Shown one piece after another: positions 21,514-33,175 of a stretch of 64,000 bases of DNA. Numbering within the stretch: position 1 is the first letter of the stretch; each line of letters begins with the position of its first letter. Position numbers and translations under genes: made by a program. The DNA is taken from assembly GCA_004009845.1 (NCBI GenBank), contig RMBW01000039.1:124001-188000 (forward strand). The letters run 5' to 3'. This stretch comes from Davidsoniella eucalypti. Taxonomy: Eukaryota > Ascomycota > Sordariomycetes > Microascales > Ceratocystidaceae. Below the pieces are notes generated by a model, which searched no databases, was not told the origin of the DNA, and was given only the letters and a program-made list of their open reading frames with translations.

Positions 21514-24024
21514 TTAGAATGCCGGCATCATATCGCCCATTGGGCCGTCTAGTCGAGAAGTACAGATCTCGTCTGATTCTTTGGAGGAGCGCCAGCGCTG
21601 TGTGGCCACAAATGATAAGCGAGAAGTCGACTCCCAGCGGCGGATACCATCGGCGCCGACACGGCGATCGCGGAGCTCACGGGCAGCGTCGGCTTTGAGG
21701 CGAAGACTATGCGGAGCACGCGTGACCGGGCGGTAAGTGAGTAGAGAGCGGTCTTTCATCTCGGGCTCCATGGCGGGATAGCGCGGTGCAGACGGGCTGC
21801 TAGAAATAGGCATGGTGTGGGAGCGCATTAGGGGGGAGGAGGTAAAAGGAGCGAAGGCAGGTTCCTGGAAGGTAGGTAGAGGTGCGCCAACCTCGTCTTC
21901 ATAGACCGACGATGTAGGTCTAGGGTTAGGCGTGAAGTCGTCTTCGTAAATGGATGATGTAGGCCGGGGGTGGTTGCCTTCATAGTGGTCTAGAGATGCA
22001 CCCGAGCACACGCGCTTACTAGAACGGCGTGGTAGTGTTGCGGCATTGTCAATAGCCTTTTCCAATCCAGAATAGTTGATCGAAGTCGACTGCGGTGACG
22101 CAGCAGCAATCATGGCGGCGACCTCCTCGTCCTTGGGCAACATGGGGACGGCAGGGCGTTCAGCGGCACCGGTAATATCCAACGTCGAAACCTGTAGCTG
22201 CCAGGTACCCGGGGCGAACTTTGTGCTCTGCGAACGCATATGCTGCATACGCAAGTCCCGAAGCTTGCGCGAGCGTGTCGTGTGCGTATCGGCAGAGCGC
22301 GAGCGGTCATTGTAGTTGACAGACACCGGACGTACAGAGTGGTTATCGAAGGCGCCTTCGGAGTGGCAATGACGTGGGCCACCACCAACAATGGGTGATT
22401 CCGCCTCGATAGGCGAGAAATTCGCTAGAGCAGAGGTCGTTGCTGCGCTGATGGGCGTAGCAATGGTGGCGTCTTGGTGATACTCGACGGGCACTGCAGG
22501 CACAGCGGGCATATTTGGTGCAAGACGCCACGTGCTCGGCGACATGGAAGACAACGACGAGGCTTCAGTCTCGCAGGCGGCCGAACGACGGTTGGTATGG
22601 AAGCTGCTCGACTCATAGCCCGGCGACTCGGGCTCCATCATGGAACTGGCCCGAGACGAGGCCTGGCGGCGGTGGTTGCGCACATAGGTAGGCGTATTGC
22701 TCTCTCTCAGCACGGCCGGTCGTGGCGCGCGGGGCACGATGACGATGTGTTCGCGAGAGGTGATGAACTCGGCGCTGACGCTGCGCGCGGCCCCATCACG
22801 GCGGGAGGACTTGCGTGGGAGCATGGGAGGTGCAACGCTCGGAGACATTGCCACCGCTGTGTTAAGAGATAGCGCACGCTTGTGGGGCACGACAGCGGGA
22901 GCCAACGGCGCATTCGAGGGCACGCGCAATGGCCTAGGCACCAGAGACTCCATGTTGAGGTGCGTCGATGGCGCCCGGTAATCGATGGTGCCAAAGGTTG
23001 GGATCTGGTCCAGCATCGCCAGAGAGTCGAGGCTATCGCGACCATAGTGCAAAGACGGCACCACGCCAATAGACGCTGGCGACGATGGAGCAGGCTGGGT
23101 AGTTGCTGCCGCAATGACGGGGTGGACTTCGCGGTGCTCAGAAGCCCGGTTCTGGACACCAGCCTCAAAGGCTTTCCACTCGCTGCGCAGACTCTGATGG
23201 CTACCGCGGTGGCTCAGATTGTGCGTGCTTTCGGCTTCCGAGTTAGATTCTTCGTCATCCGTGTCGTGGAGATCAGCCAGACTAACCTGCTGTACAAGCT
23301 GATGCGGCGCGCGGGGCGGCAGGTTGTCGAAAGAAGCGCCTTGCTGCTCGGCCATACTCAGTGTCGAATAGCGGTTGTGCACAGACGTTTGCAGCATGAA
23401 CACCAGGCTCTCGGCGTCGGGATCGGTATTCTCGCTGTACGCATAGCTTGGGATAGTGACGGGCGGAGGCGGGCGAATAGAGACGGCAGCAGCAGCGGCA
23501 GCCTCGGCCTCGGCTTGCTCGCGAGCTTTCTGGAGGGCAAGTTGGCGCTGCAATTCTAGCTCGGCTTGTAGCCGCTCGGTCGACGGGCCCTTGCTACGGC
23601 TCAAGCTGAAGCCCCGACTGCGTGACGGACGATGGTTGGCAGCAGCGCCGAACTGGGTGGGCGCGGTAGACTCGTGGCTGATGACGGTGACCAGTGGCGC
23701 GCTAGGGACGGGGTGGCTGCCCTTCTCTGCAGCTTCCCTGCCTATGCGCGAGCCGCGCTTGATCGACAAGACCAGCGATGACGAAGATAGATGCTTGTCG
23801 TTAACGGTGCCGGCTTTATAGCGCGGGAGATTCTTGCGCTGGCGGTCAGGACGCCTGCTGCGATAGTATGTGAAGCTGAGAAATACTATCGCGCCTAGAA
23901 CCGCAACACTGCCGACGACGACTACGGCGATGAACCACGACTGGTCGGTGAGCGGCACAGAACGGGCGGCCAGGCGAGTCGTATCGGAAGAGGGCGTGGT
24001 TCTCGAGGCGAGCGGCGGCGCCAT
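21514..24024 (-). CDS. Single-pass membrane protein, long disordered tail
   Basis: Intronless, 836 aa, ATG at 24024. A short Ser/Thr-rich N-terminus (about 1-28) precedes one transmembrane helix at about 29-54 (core FIAVVVVGSVAVLG) and a basic stop-transfer patch YYRSRRPDRQRK, predicting N-out and a cytoplasmic tail. The tail is about 780 residues of Ser/Pro/Arg-rich, probably disordered sequence. It includes an Ala/Glu/Gln-rich coiled-coil-like stretch around 150-185 (ERLQAELELQRQLALQKARE), a duplicated motif RPTSSIYEDDFTPNPRPTSS around 690-720, and many potential phosphorylation sites. Filamentous fungi carry many proteins of this shape (mid2/Skg6/Axl2-like topologies), some at polarised growth sites or septa. 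No catalytic domain is visible and I do not recognise the family. Confidence 0.85.
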   Translation of the reverse strand: MAPPLASRTTPSSDTTRLAARSVPLTDQSWFIAVVVVGSVAVLGAIVFLSFTYYRSRRPDRQRKNLPRYKAGTVNDKHLSSSSLVLSIKRGSRIGREAAEKGSHPVPSAPLVTVISHESTAPTQFGAAANHRPSRSRGFSLSRSKGPSTERLQAELELQRQLALQKAREQAEAEAAAAAAVSIRPPPPVTIPSYAYSENTDPDAESLVFMLQTSVHNRYSTLSMAEQQGASFDNLPPRAPHQLVQQVSLADLHDTDDEESNSEAESTHNLSHRGSHQSLRSEWKAFEAGVQNRASEHREVHPVIAAATTQPAPSSPASIGVVPSLHYGRDSLDSLAMLDQIPTFGTIDYRAPSTHLNMESLVPRPLRVPSNAPLAPAVVPHKRALSLNTAVAMSPSVAPPMLPRKSSRRDGAARSVSAEFITSREHIVIVPRAPRPAVLRESNTPTYVRNHRRQASSRASSMMEPESPGYESSSFHTNRRSAACETEASSLSSMSPSTWRLAPNMPAVPAVPVEYHQDATIATPISAATTSALANFSPIEAESPIVGGGPRHCHSEGAFDNHSVRPVSVNYNDRSRSADTHTTRSRKLRDLRMQHMRSQSTKFAPGTWQLQVSTLDITGAAERPAVPMLPKDEEVAAMIAAASPQSTSINYSGLEKAIDNAATLPRRSSKRVCSGASLDHYEGNHPRPTSSIYEDDFTPNPRPTSSVYEDEVGAPLPTFQEPAFAPFTSSPLMRSHTMPISSSPSAPRYPAMEPEMKDRSLLTYRPVTRAPHSLRLKADAARELRDRRVGADGIRRWESTSRLSFVATQRWRSSKESDEICTSRLDGPMGDMMPAF

Positions 24025-27000
24025 GTTGGCGGAGTACGGGATAGTGGGAGGCGATTATCTAGGAGATCTAGAAAGAGAGTTCTTGGTAGAGAGAGTAGTA
24101 TAAGAACAAGAGGACAAAGAAGCAGACAATATATGGCGAGATACGGCCAGCAGCATCGGCAACAGGCCGCTAGACAGCAAAGTGGGAGAAGCAAAGCAAG
24201 GCAAAGTCAAGGCCGCTCACACAAAGCTTCATAAGAAAAAGAAAAAGAAAAACAGAGCACCCAAAGGGAAACACGAGAAAAAAAAGACAAACCAGCAGAA
24301 AAGAAGTCGGCCGTTCCGCAAGAGCGCAGAGCAGCAGCTCGTCGGCTTCTTGTATAAACGAAACTTGGGACAAGAGAAGCTTGGCTAGACTGGTGCAAGT
24401 GTAATAGTGTAATAGTCCCTGTCTAGCTGGCTTACACGCTCTTCCCGAGCCATGCCTAGCCGTCATTCTGGTGCTATATCAGGCCCTGCTATTATATCGA
24501 AAACGCGGCAATAAATTCGCAAAAATCCAACACAGAATCCCGTCTATAGCTTGTCGTATTATTAGCTGTACATGTCTATCCGTCTACCATTGTATTGTAC
24601 TGTATTGTATTGGCGTGTTACCAGCCAAGCTTGACTCTTCTTATGGTCCGCTCAGCCTTCCAGCTCCTCCTCTTTTGGCTGGTCCTGCATTGTTTTGATC
24701 GGATTCTTTGTCTTTAAGCATGCGATGTCTCTGATTTCACTTTGGATTTCGCTTTTGATTCCAGCTGGTGTCTTCGTCTCTCGATGGAGTTTAGTTCCGC
24801 GCCTCATGGACCGATTTCCTCCCTTGGCCACGCTGATATAATGTATCGTCTTCTGGCTTGACATTATATCATCCTCGATACCGTCATGATCATGCCTGCC
24901 TGCTTTCAAAGCGCACAGACTTTGATATGAATCGGCCCCTGTCTTTGTTCGCTGGACTTCAGGTAAACCGTCTGAAATAGTGAGCAGGAAACCAAGAAAT
25001 AAAAAAAGGATTGGCTGTGCTAAAGAAGAAACGGCGCTGTATATTGGATGTCCCAAATATAGAAACACTCGCATGTATATGTTGTGTACATACATGTATA
25101 CAGACATACATATAACTTTTGTTCTAAATCCCGCTCTATTTCGAAGTCTAGACAAAAGAACCACAACTATTAGGGAAAAATCCCAGGTCAGCCGTGTAAG
25201 ATGTAAGCAGCACGAGAAAGAACGCCTCGGGATGCTATGTACGCTGCGCTGGCTTGATGACTACAGGCGGCCTGCTTCTGCGCCCTCCTGCAGATGATGT
25301 GTCTCCTAAAGTTTCCGCCCGAGCCTAGAGAAACAGATATACATGTAGCCCAACTCTTTTGCTTTGCGTTTCTTCGCCTTGAAACCACCAAGTTACTGTG
25401 TTCAGTCGTTCATCTATATGTCCGGACCTTCAGGACGGAGCAGGTGCAGATCTTTGTAGCTAGAAAACCAACAAACAAGCCGGCTCGCCAGGACTGTGTG
25501 CTGGCTCGTCCACAGGGCCGAAGCTCAGCTTCATTACGTTGACAATGCAAACCCGGGCAGCAGAAGCAGAACTGGAACTGGAAGCAGGAGGGAATGGAAA
25601 GTCTATTGTCCTTGGGCTGTTTGTCTGTCTTTGTCTTGCTGTCTTGCACCCAAACGGGGGGCTGTGTTTAGCCTGAGAACCCCAGTGCCGACAAGCCCAA
25701 CATGGAATGGCCAGGGCCTATCTCTGCAGCCATTGTAGCATCATGCCCTGTATCAAGCCCAAGCATGTTGTTCTTGTGTTCTTCGGCAGCCATCGTCACG
25801 TCGACAGCAACCCTCTTCCTCCTGTCAGAAAATCACTCTTGACACTTGAAAACTACCACTCTTTTTTCTTAGCTGTTGATGTCACCATGTTCTGATTTTC
25901 CGTCCAAGTTCCCCGCGCTCAAAAGAAATCAAGAAGAGAAAGAAAAAAAAACGTACCAGAAGCTGCCTGTGCCACACCTAATTCTAAAGCTTCATCTTCT
26001 CCAGCCAGCCTGTGTTCGTTCCTCGACTCGTCCGCCGGTATAAGCGAAAGCGGCGTTTGCCATATTGGAGTGGAACTAAACGAAATGAATAAAAGAAACA
26101 ACAAGAGAAAAACAACAACACAAAAAACTGCCTTAGCTTGTACATGTCTCGCTGCTTCTCAGCTCAGCATATTCTGCATCCGCTCAGCCAACGAATCGCC
26201 ATAAACCTGGGTCTTTCTAGTCCATTCCCGTCCACAACAAAGCCCGTTTTCTGCTCCCTCGAGGCATGGAATATCACAAAAGTAAATGCTAATACTATAG
26301 CGGGGGGTAGATCTCGTGCCTCTCAGTTGCTGGCTGTAATCCCTCCCTGAGGTCTTTCTCTGGGCCCTCCTCGCCTTTGTTGCTTAAAGAATACTCATGT
26401 TCCTCTTTGTCCCTTGCTGCCGGTGCTATCTTTACAATATGGATGGATGTTGGCCATTCACGGGCCCAAGTATGGAAATATCATGTGTCTAAGCATATTC
26501 TGTCACTCTCGATATAGCTGACCTCAGTCACTGGTCTGCATTGTGAAGCGTTCTTGAACAACCCTGCTCTCGGCAGTCTTTCAGCAGCCCAAAAACGTAT
26601 GTAAACTGAAAGGTCACGTTCTTAGGGTCACACGACAAACGCCTATCTTCGCGATCGAGACTCGCCTCACGCCACGGATTGATGGTGTCTTCGTATTACG
26701 CTTCCTTCTTCGACTGTGGCTTCGTTTGGTCTATCGACGCAGCGAAATCCGTGTATGTCAAATACTACGTCGTATCTTTCCGTGGAGCTACGGCGCCCCA
26801 ATTGGCGATCTTATCCTGCAGCCATGGAAGCCATCCAATTGCATTCCTACTTGCTTCTGTTGATATCACTGCCTTGCCAGCCTCCGTTGTTCTTGGTTCG
26901 ATAGCTCAATGCTTATAGCGCCTCATTCATTGTTCCTCTCGTGAATTCGTCCTGCCAAGAGTCGGCGATTTCAAGCCCAAACACAAACAATATAACAAGC

Positions 27001-28355
27001 ACACAGCCGTAGCAAAAAATGTTATACATGGCAAAAAGAACTCTGCATTTTTCATCGTGAAGTCCTTGCCAGCCGGCACTCGAGTCCATTTCCTGTGGAA
27101 TTCTTCTCCCAGTATCACAAAGGTAACGTGAGCTTGTATGGTAGCATATACCTGCAGTCTTTGGCCTCACATATATGTATCGGCACACATAGCATACCGC
27201 AGATACGACGGACTACCCCAGTCTCGTGAGCTCGAAAGGCCATTGATTTCCTTGCAACGCATAACCTTCTGTTTCGTTTGCTCTTACTGACCGAATCATT
27301 CAAAATATACACACCAACTACAGCAGACCAAAAATAAGCTGCAGGCAGATGCCCCTCCTCATCAAAGAGAACTCGGCCAGATATACGTAAGTACATGCAT
27401 CAAATCATAAGATCAGCCTTCTTTTCATCATAAGCATAAAATAGAAATAAAAGCCAGACTACGCAAATACATATATACAGATGCATGCTACTTTTCTACT
27501 TGCCACTACAAATTTCTCGCTTAAGTACCCAGCAAAGGAAGGAAAACCAATATTCAAACAGATACTAGGACTCAAAATACGTAACTTTGCATGTTTGCCT
27601 CTTCCATAGAACCAAGTCTCACCATCCACCGTAAATACAATCTTTTTCTCTTAGTGCTATACATTACACATTTGTATGTACAACGTATCCAATATCGTGG
27701 CTGCAAAACACAAAAACATGTTCCTGCAGAAACAGCCGCCGTCGCGCCCATTTTCTGTTGTTATGGCTTCTGTATGAGATCAATCGCTTTCTTCTTTCAT
27801 ACATATTTCGGGATAACCTTCTATCGGTGGTATGATAGCCAATGCAACAGTAGGGTTACAGAGGAGCAATGCCAACCCTTAAGCACCAGAGAGCTTAGGA
27901 GCTTCCTCGGCCCCTCGATTGACAAAGAGCTTACTGTTGCATTTTCTCTTTCCAAGAGCTATATACAAATCAAGCAAGACATTCGATTGTGGAAGGCCAA
28001 TTACTGTGCCTTGATCATTCCAAGACAGCTTCCCATCTTTCCATCAGTTGGGAACTTTGTCTTTTCTTATTTTGAGTTATTCTATAGGCCTGATCTCAGC
28101 GTTCTTTCTCCTCTTCATCGCTACATCTCTACAAGACCTTGTGAACCACGAGGATTTCCGGACCAGGGGAAGAAAAAAAAGGCGAAGATCGCCATACTAT
28201 AATATAACTCTGTTTAACCAACCAAACATACAATCTATCCATCAGAAAAAAGACAAAAAAAAAAAGAAAACAAAAGAAAGACTTGGTCGAAAAGCTCAAG
28301 CCCCAACCTCGACTCATTTTCTGGTCCAGAGTTCAAGCCACTTGCTGAGCCCGCC
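24025..28355. other. Long divergent intergenic region
   Basis: Upstream of both the membrane-protein gene (minus) and the CoA-transferase gene (plus). Composition is intermediate rather than strongly AT-rich, so long leaders or unrecognised transcripts are possible. The longest ATG-started frame is 27591-28202 (plus, 203 codons), which has no motif and mixed codon use. Purine-rich stretches flank both gene starts. Nothing here is supported as a gene. Confidence 0.45.
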
Positions 28356-30272
28356 ATGATCTTCTCATCGCTCCAGACGACTCTCTGGCGCAGATCTGCC
28401 CTGGCCGTCGGCCGCTATGCGGCCAGAACTCGTCCCGGGTGGCCTACGTCGTCTATGCAGACAGCAGCCTATTCACGGACATCTTCTCCATCACGTGCTC
28501 CTACTAGAGCAAGCAAAGTGCTGCCACTTCAGGGCACATCGGTTCTGGACATGACCCGGGTTTTGGCTGGCGTGAGTTGAGATCACTTCCCGATCTGAAC
28601 ATGTATATATATTGTATATACATGACACATAACAACATATATACCTACTAAATCTCAGTCGATTTGTAAGGAAACGTTCTAGAGACACTAGATGCTAACT
28701 TCATGTCAATGCTTTTTTGACCGGACCTCTGTAGCCATACTGCACTCAGATATTGGGTGATCTTGGGTACGTTTTGTTGAAAGCGCCACCTCGGAATGTC
28801 CTATAGACGGCAGGGGGCGAAAGCAAGAGGCGTAGAATTATGTCACCGGAATGAAATGTTGCTAACCTTGGGTCAGGGCTGAGGTCATCAAGATCGAACA
28901 TCCAGTCCGTGGTGACGATACCAGGGCATGGGGTCCGCCATATTCTAGCTACGAGGCCGATGTTGGCCTGGACGGCGTGGGCGAGTCCGCTTACTTTCTG
29001 ACGGTAAGCTAACTACTAGCAGCGATGCTGCCGTGTTCATTGTTCATTTGTTCCTATATTTCTTTGCTTGGCCACGGTAATACATTGCTATTGCGACCAG
29101 ACGGTAACTGGTAGAGAATTGGCGCGCTGACATGTACATACTATAGGCCAACCGCAATAAAAAATCCATCGGCCTCTCGTTTCAGCATGAGCAAGGCGTG
29201 AAGATCATTCATGATCTCGTCGCACGATGTGATGTGCTGGTGGAAAACTATCTACCCAACACCCTGAAGAAGTACAAACTAGACTACGAGACATTGTCTA
29301 AGATCAACCCTAAGCTGATCTATGTGTCCATCACGGGTTATGGACAGTCTGGGCCGTACTCGCCGCGAGCCGGCTACGATGTCATGGTTGAGGCAGAGTT
29401 TGGTCTGATGCATATCACGGGTGCTCGCGATGGTCCACCGGTGAAGGTCGGTGTGGCAGTGACTGATCTGACAACTGGTCTGTATGCGGCGCAAAGCGTG
29501 CTAGCAGCTCTTATACAGCGTAATGCCACGGGAGATGGACAATGGATTGACGTCTGCTTGAGTGACTGCCAAACTGCTACGTTGGCCAACATCGCCAGCA
29601 GTGCCCTTATAAGTGGCAAACCTGACACGGGTCGTTGGGGAACCGCACATCGTGAGTACCGACTTTCTAGTACCAAGATCATATGCGTGCCGATATTGAT
29701 ACTGGCCACTTCCGGATTCGCTTATCGTGCCATGATGCAATATACTGACTAATGGCCCATTACTAGCATCTATCGTGCCATACCGAGCCTTCAAGACCGA
29801 AGACGGCGATATCTTGCTTGGTGGCGGTAATGATAAGCTCTTTGGAATCCTTTGCGAGGGTATCGGTCACCCTGAGTGGAAGGAGGATGCCAGATACAAG
29901 ACGAATGCGCTAAGAGTAGCGAACCGGAACCTTCTTGAAGAGAACATTGAGAACATCACGAGATCAAAGACGACTAAGCACTGGCTCGACGTCTTCGAGG
30001 GCAAGGGTATGCCATACGCTGCTATCAACGATATACAGACAACGCTCAACCACCCGCACACCAAAGCCCGCAACATGGTCGTGGAGATGGAGCATGAGTA
30101 CTGCGGCCCGATCAAGGTCATCAACACGCCCGTAAAGTACTCTAACATGCAGCCTGGACCGCGCACGCCGCCGCCGGTTCTTGGCCAACATACCGACCAG
30201 ATACTCAAGGGCCTTCTCGGAATGGCGGAAGATGAGATTGCGGAGCTGAAGGCCAATGGTGTAATTCGCTAA
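28356..30272 (+). CDS. Family III CoA-transferase, SUGCT-like
   Basis: CaiB/BaiF-family CoA-transferase, most like mitochondrial succinate:hydroxymethylglutarate/glutarate CoA-transferase (SUGCT). Exons 28356-28571, 28735-28766, 28877-29003, 29147-29651 and 29767-30272 (461 aa). The second exon is only 32 bp. Residues 1-30 are Arg-rich without acids, a mitochondrial presequence. The family opening VLDMTRVLAGPYCTQ spans exons 1-2. Then follow EVIKIEHPVRGDDTR, the GYGQSGPYSPRAGYD block at 189-203, and VGVAVTDLTTGLYA with Asp232 at the position of the catalytic aspartate that forms the acyl anhydride and CoA thioester. The C-terminus has the usual GTAHPSIVPYRAF and GGGNDKLF blocks. All splice phases agree. 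The exact acyl substrate cannot be read from sequence. Confidence 0.94.
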
Positions 30273-30447
30273 GGGGGCAGAGTCCTTACTGTGTATTGCG
30301 AGTAAATATGATGTATCTGTGTATAAGCCATCTGTATGTTTATGTGTGTCAAATAAGAAGCGTGTCACCGGGTGCCAACTCTGAATCAAGGCACGGATAG
30401 CATTATATGCCGTGGTGAGAATGAAAGGATTGACAGATCATACTCAC

Positions 30448-30597
30448 GCTCATGTCATGCGGTGTGATGGGAAATCTGGGCTGGTTGGAAGGGAGTAGAG
30501 TGACGATCAATATAAGATATGGCAACACCACAATGTCTCGTCTTCGCTTGAGAACCTCAGCTAGCAGCACTTGAGAGAAGGGGGGGCTAGTCAGCAT
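30448..30597 (-). CDS. Possible exon of a small membrane protein
   Basis: Fifty codons from an ATG at 30597, ending at a good donor GTGAGT (30447-30442). They encode a basic segment LKRRRDIVVLPYL followed by a hydrophobic helix and FPITPHDM. A 67-bp intron to an acceptor at 30381 would keep the frame, but the continuation runs antisense into the CoA-transferase gene, which is doubtful. Either a tiny gene with a short last exon or chance. I do not recognise it. Confidence 0.22.
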
Positions 30598-31760
30598 GCC
30601 ATTCTCTCGACATGGTAGTAGTAGTTGCGAGAAGTAGAAACATGGAACACGGGGGTGTGGGCGCAGAAGGAAGTGGCCCGACTGGCCATACAACCAGCCA
30701 GCCTGAGGCAACGAGGATGATATTGTGATGAAGGAAGCGACAAGCAAGAAGTTCGGTAGTGGCCACGGACGAAAGGGCGTGATGTATTTGCAGGCCTCTC
30801 TCTCTCTCATGACTGAGATGAAGCTCAAGTGAGGTGATAGAGAGCAGTTAGTTCTGTGTGGAACGGAGGCTTGGACCCCTAGCTGCGACAGCGGTGACAC
30901 TTCTGGACAGGTACTTTTTATTATTTCCGGGCAACATCCGATAGCAGGACGAAGACAGCGCGACACAACGCGAGGATCGAGGCCGTGACGGGGATTTAGC
31001 TCTCACGGTCTTAGCTACTGTTCGTGCTGAATGAAGACGAATCTGGGACTGGTGAGCCGGGGCCAGACAGGACAAGGATCAAGCCAAGCTGCCTTGATCT
31101 ATGACTTAGTGATCACCGGCCGACAGGAAGGAAGTCAAACGACGGCCAGAAACAGAAAACAATTGCCGTTGCATGCGACCGTTGCACGTTGGATAGCATG
31201 GCGCAGGAGCCGCATATGATGAAAAATAGGACGGGTGAGATAAGTATGTGGCCAATGGTGAGAATTGCACTTGTTTTCTTCCAAGATAGAGGAAACAAGA
31301 GAGAAAGAATAAAAGAGCTACCGCTCTATGGCATAATTAAAACAATGTGAGAAGGAGACAGGAAGTTGACAAAGGGAGACATGGAATGATGTGAGAGACG
31401 CGGAAGAACAAATTCAAACCAAGCCAAATAAAGAATGAGAAAGATGGGGTGTTTGAGAAGATTGTGAGCTGTTGTTGTTTTCACAAGTGTCTCATCGTTC
31501 AATACAGCACATCAAGTACAAATATATGTATACACTATGACACTATGAGCATATAGGACAGTTATATACATTATATGGCTGTATGCAGCCTCTATTAGTA
31601 GCAATTACTTAGTTTGGCTAACAGTCGTGCGTGCAACGTTGTTGATCGTCAAATCAGTAACAGGCCAGTGGCTGTCGGCGAAGCGTCCATGCGCATCATC
31701 CTGATCGCCACGGGGAGTCCAATTCAAGGGTGTTGGGACATCTACCGAGCCTGATCAGAG
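30598..31760. other. Intergenic, no supported gene
   Basis: Contains broken open frames on both strands. The purine-rich plus strand around 31240-31450 would be a pyrimidine-rich leader for a minus-strand transcript. Nothing definite. Confidence 0.4.
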
Positions 31761-32396
31761 GTGCTGTTGAAGAAGAGAACATGGAGGCCACGAATACGGC
31801 ACTCAACTAGACTTCTCAGAGGACGGATCGCAGACTCCGCGAGGAGTCATAGGACGGATCTCTTTGGGCAGCCTCTTGGGCATACAATGAAGCTACTATT
31901 CTTGCAACGATGGAAACAGATCTGTGTCCTCAGAGGTGTCCGACAAGGAGATGTGTTCGGTCCACTCTTCTTCAGCCTGGGGATGAGAAGCTTGAGGGAA
32001 CATTAGGACCAGGAGAGGAGGTCATGGCCTACCTCGACGACATTGTCGTAGTCGGCCGACGAGCAGACACGGAAATCGGGGTCTCCCTCAACCTGTCCAA
32101 GTCGAAGGTCCTACGTGTCCAGGAGTGCCGTGAGTCGACTTGAGTCGACCGGCATAGAGGTTGCTTGGCACCTTCCTTGGACCGACAGCCGCCCCTACGC
32201 CCGGATTGTCCGCCAGGCAAACACGCATCTCCGTCTAGAGCAGCTGTCACTACAGGAAGGCCAGTTGGCACTCCGCTTGTGTACCCAACAAGCGCTCCGG
32301 CACCTAAGCCCCGAGACCTGTCCCATGGACCTCCTTGAACCCGACGGAGGCGAAGATGATGCGTTTGAAGACTGCGAGGAAGACTTCTTGGGATAA
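31761..32396 (+). pseudogene. Non-LTR reverse transcriptase relic
   Basis: Remains of a LINE-type reverse transcriptase broken into three frames. Around 31887-32006 one frame reads LRGVRQGDVFGPLFFSLG, the block preceding the active site in non-LTR RTs. After a stop and a frame change, 32020-32065 reads VMAYLDDIVVVG, whose YLDD is the catalytic motif. A third frame (about 32145-32396) reads LALRLCTQQALRHL and ends in an acidic tail. No endonuclease, no intact ORF and no clear target duplication are visible, so this is a dead 5'-truncated copy. It is GC-richer than its surroundings, so decay is by indels more than by C-to-T mutation. Confidence 0.75.
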
Positions 32397-33175
32397 GAAG
32401 GAAATGATGATGATCTTGGGGGGGTTGCTTTTGGTGTGATTATTCTTTATTCTTGTTTATTACTATTGTTTTTACATCGGTGTTTACTGAGTTTAAGATT
32501 GCCGAACAAAAGTTGATACACAACCAGTAACTGCGAGTTAGAAACGATTAGCATGAGTCTAGTGTAAACAGCGAAAAAAAAAAAAAAAAAGCAGCAGTCA
32601 TAACAGCAAATAAATCGCAAATTGCAGTGCAAGCAGCAAAGTCCACAGGGGCTGCCAGCTTGATGCTGGTGGGATTTTCAGCCGTGGTTGGTGCCAAAAT
32701 TCAAGATTTAAACGAACGACACTCACCCATTATCAGCCCACTTTCTGGCAAACCCAGGCCCAGCGATTCGTGAACCTGGTGATTAAAAAAATATATTTAA
32801 TCCAGCGCTGTAGCAAAATAAGAACAGGCCCAGACCAGGGAGACCAGGAAATAGAAAAGAAAATAGAAAAAAAACAGACTCAAGCGCCTTGTGGGATGAT
32901 TGAAAGTTGAGTCTCGCTTTTACCTTCTTTTCTCTTCTGATAATTCTTTTTTTTTTTTTTTTTTGCTATTTGGGGTATAACTTGTAGCTGTCTTGTTTTT
33001 ACTTTCGTCTGTTGTTCCGTTTTCCTTCTGTTCTTAGCTTCCAGAAAACGTTAGAGACGGCCCATCTCCGGTCTACCCAAAACTCCTCCTTCTTCCCGCC
33101 TTTCTTATCGTGATTGACTCGTTTCCCTGCAAACCACTCCGGCACTTTCTGTTTCCTGGTCTTCCTCTCTCGGCA
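32397..33175. other. Promoter/leader of the PHD gene
   Basis: AT-rich with an A run (about 32575-32590) and a T run (about 32948-32964). From about 32900 it becomes pyrimidine-rich on the plus strand, as is common for fungal leaders. No gene seen. Confidence 0.5.

Noticed and set aside
22474..23559. Long plus-strand frames opposite the membrane-protein gene
   Set aside because: Antisense shadows in GC-rich coding sequence; Arg/Gly/His-rich with no motifs.
24652..25164. 170-codon minus-strand frame
   Set aside because: Starts at GTG, mixed composition and no motif; most likely part of a long leader.
27591..28202. 203-codon ATG frame on the plus strand upstream of the CoA-transferase
   Set aside because: No motif, mixed codon use, low-complexity Lys-rich end and no family resemblance. 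A frame this long is expected about once by chance in such a window. RNA evidence would be needed.
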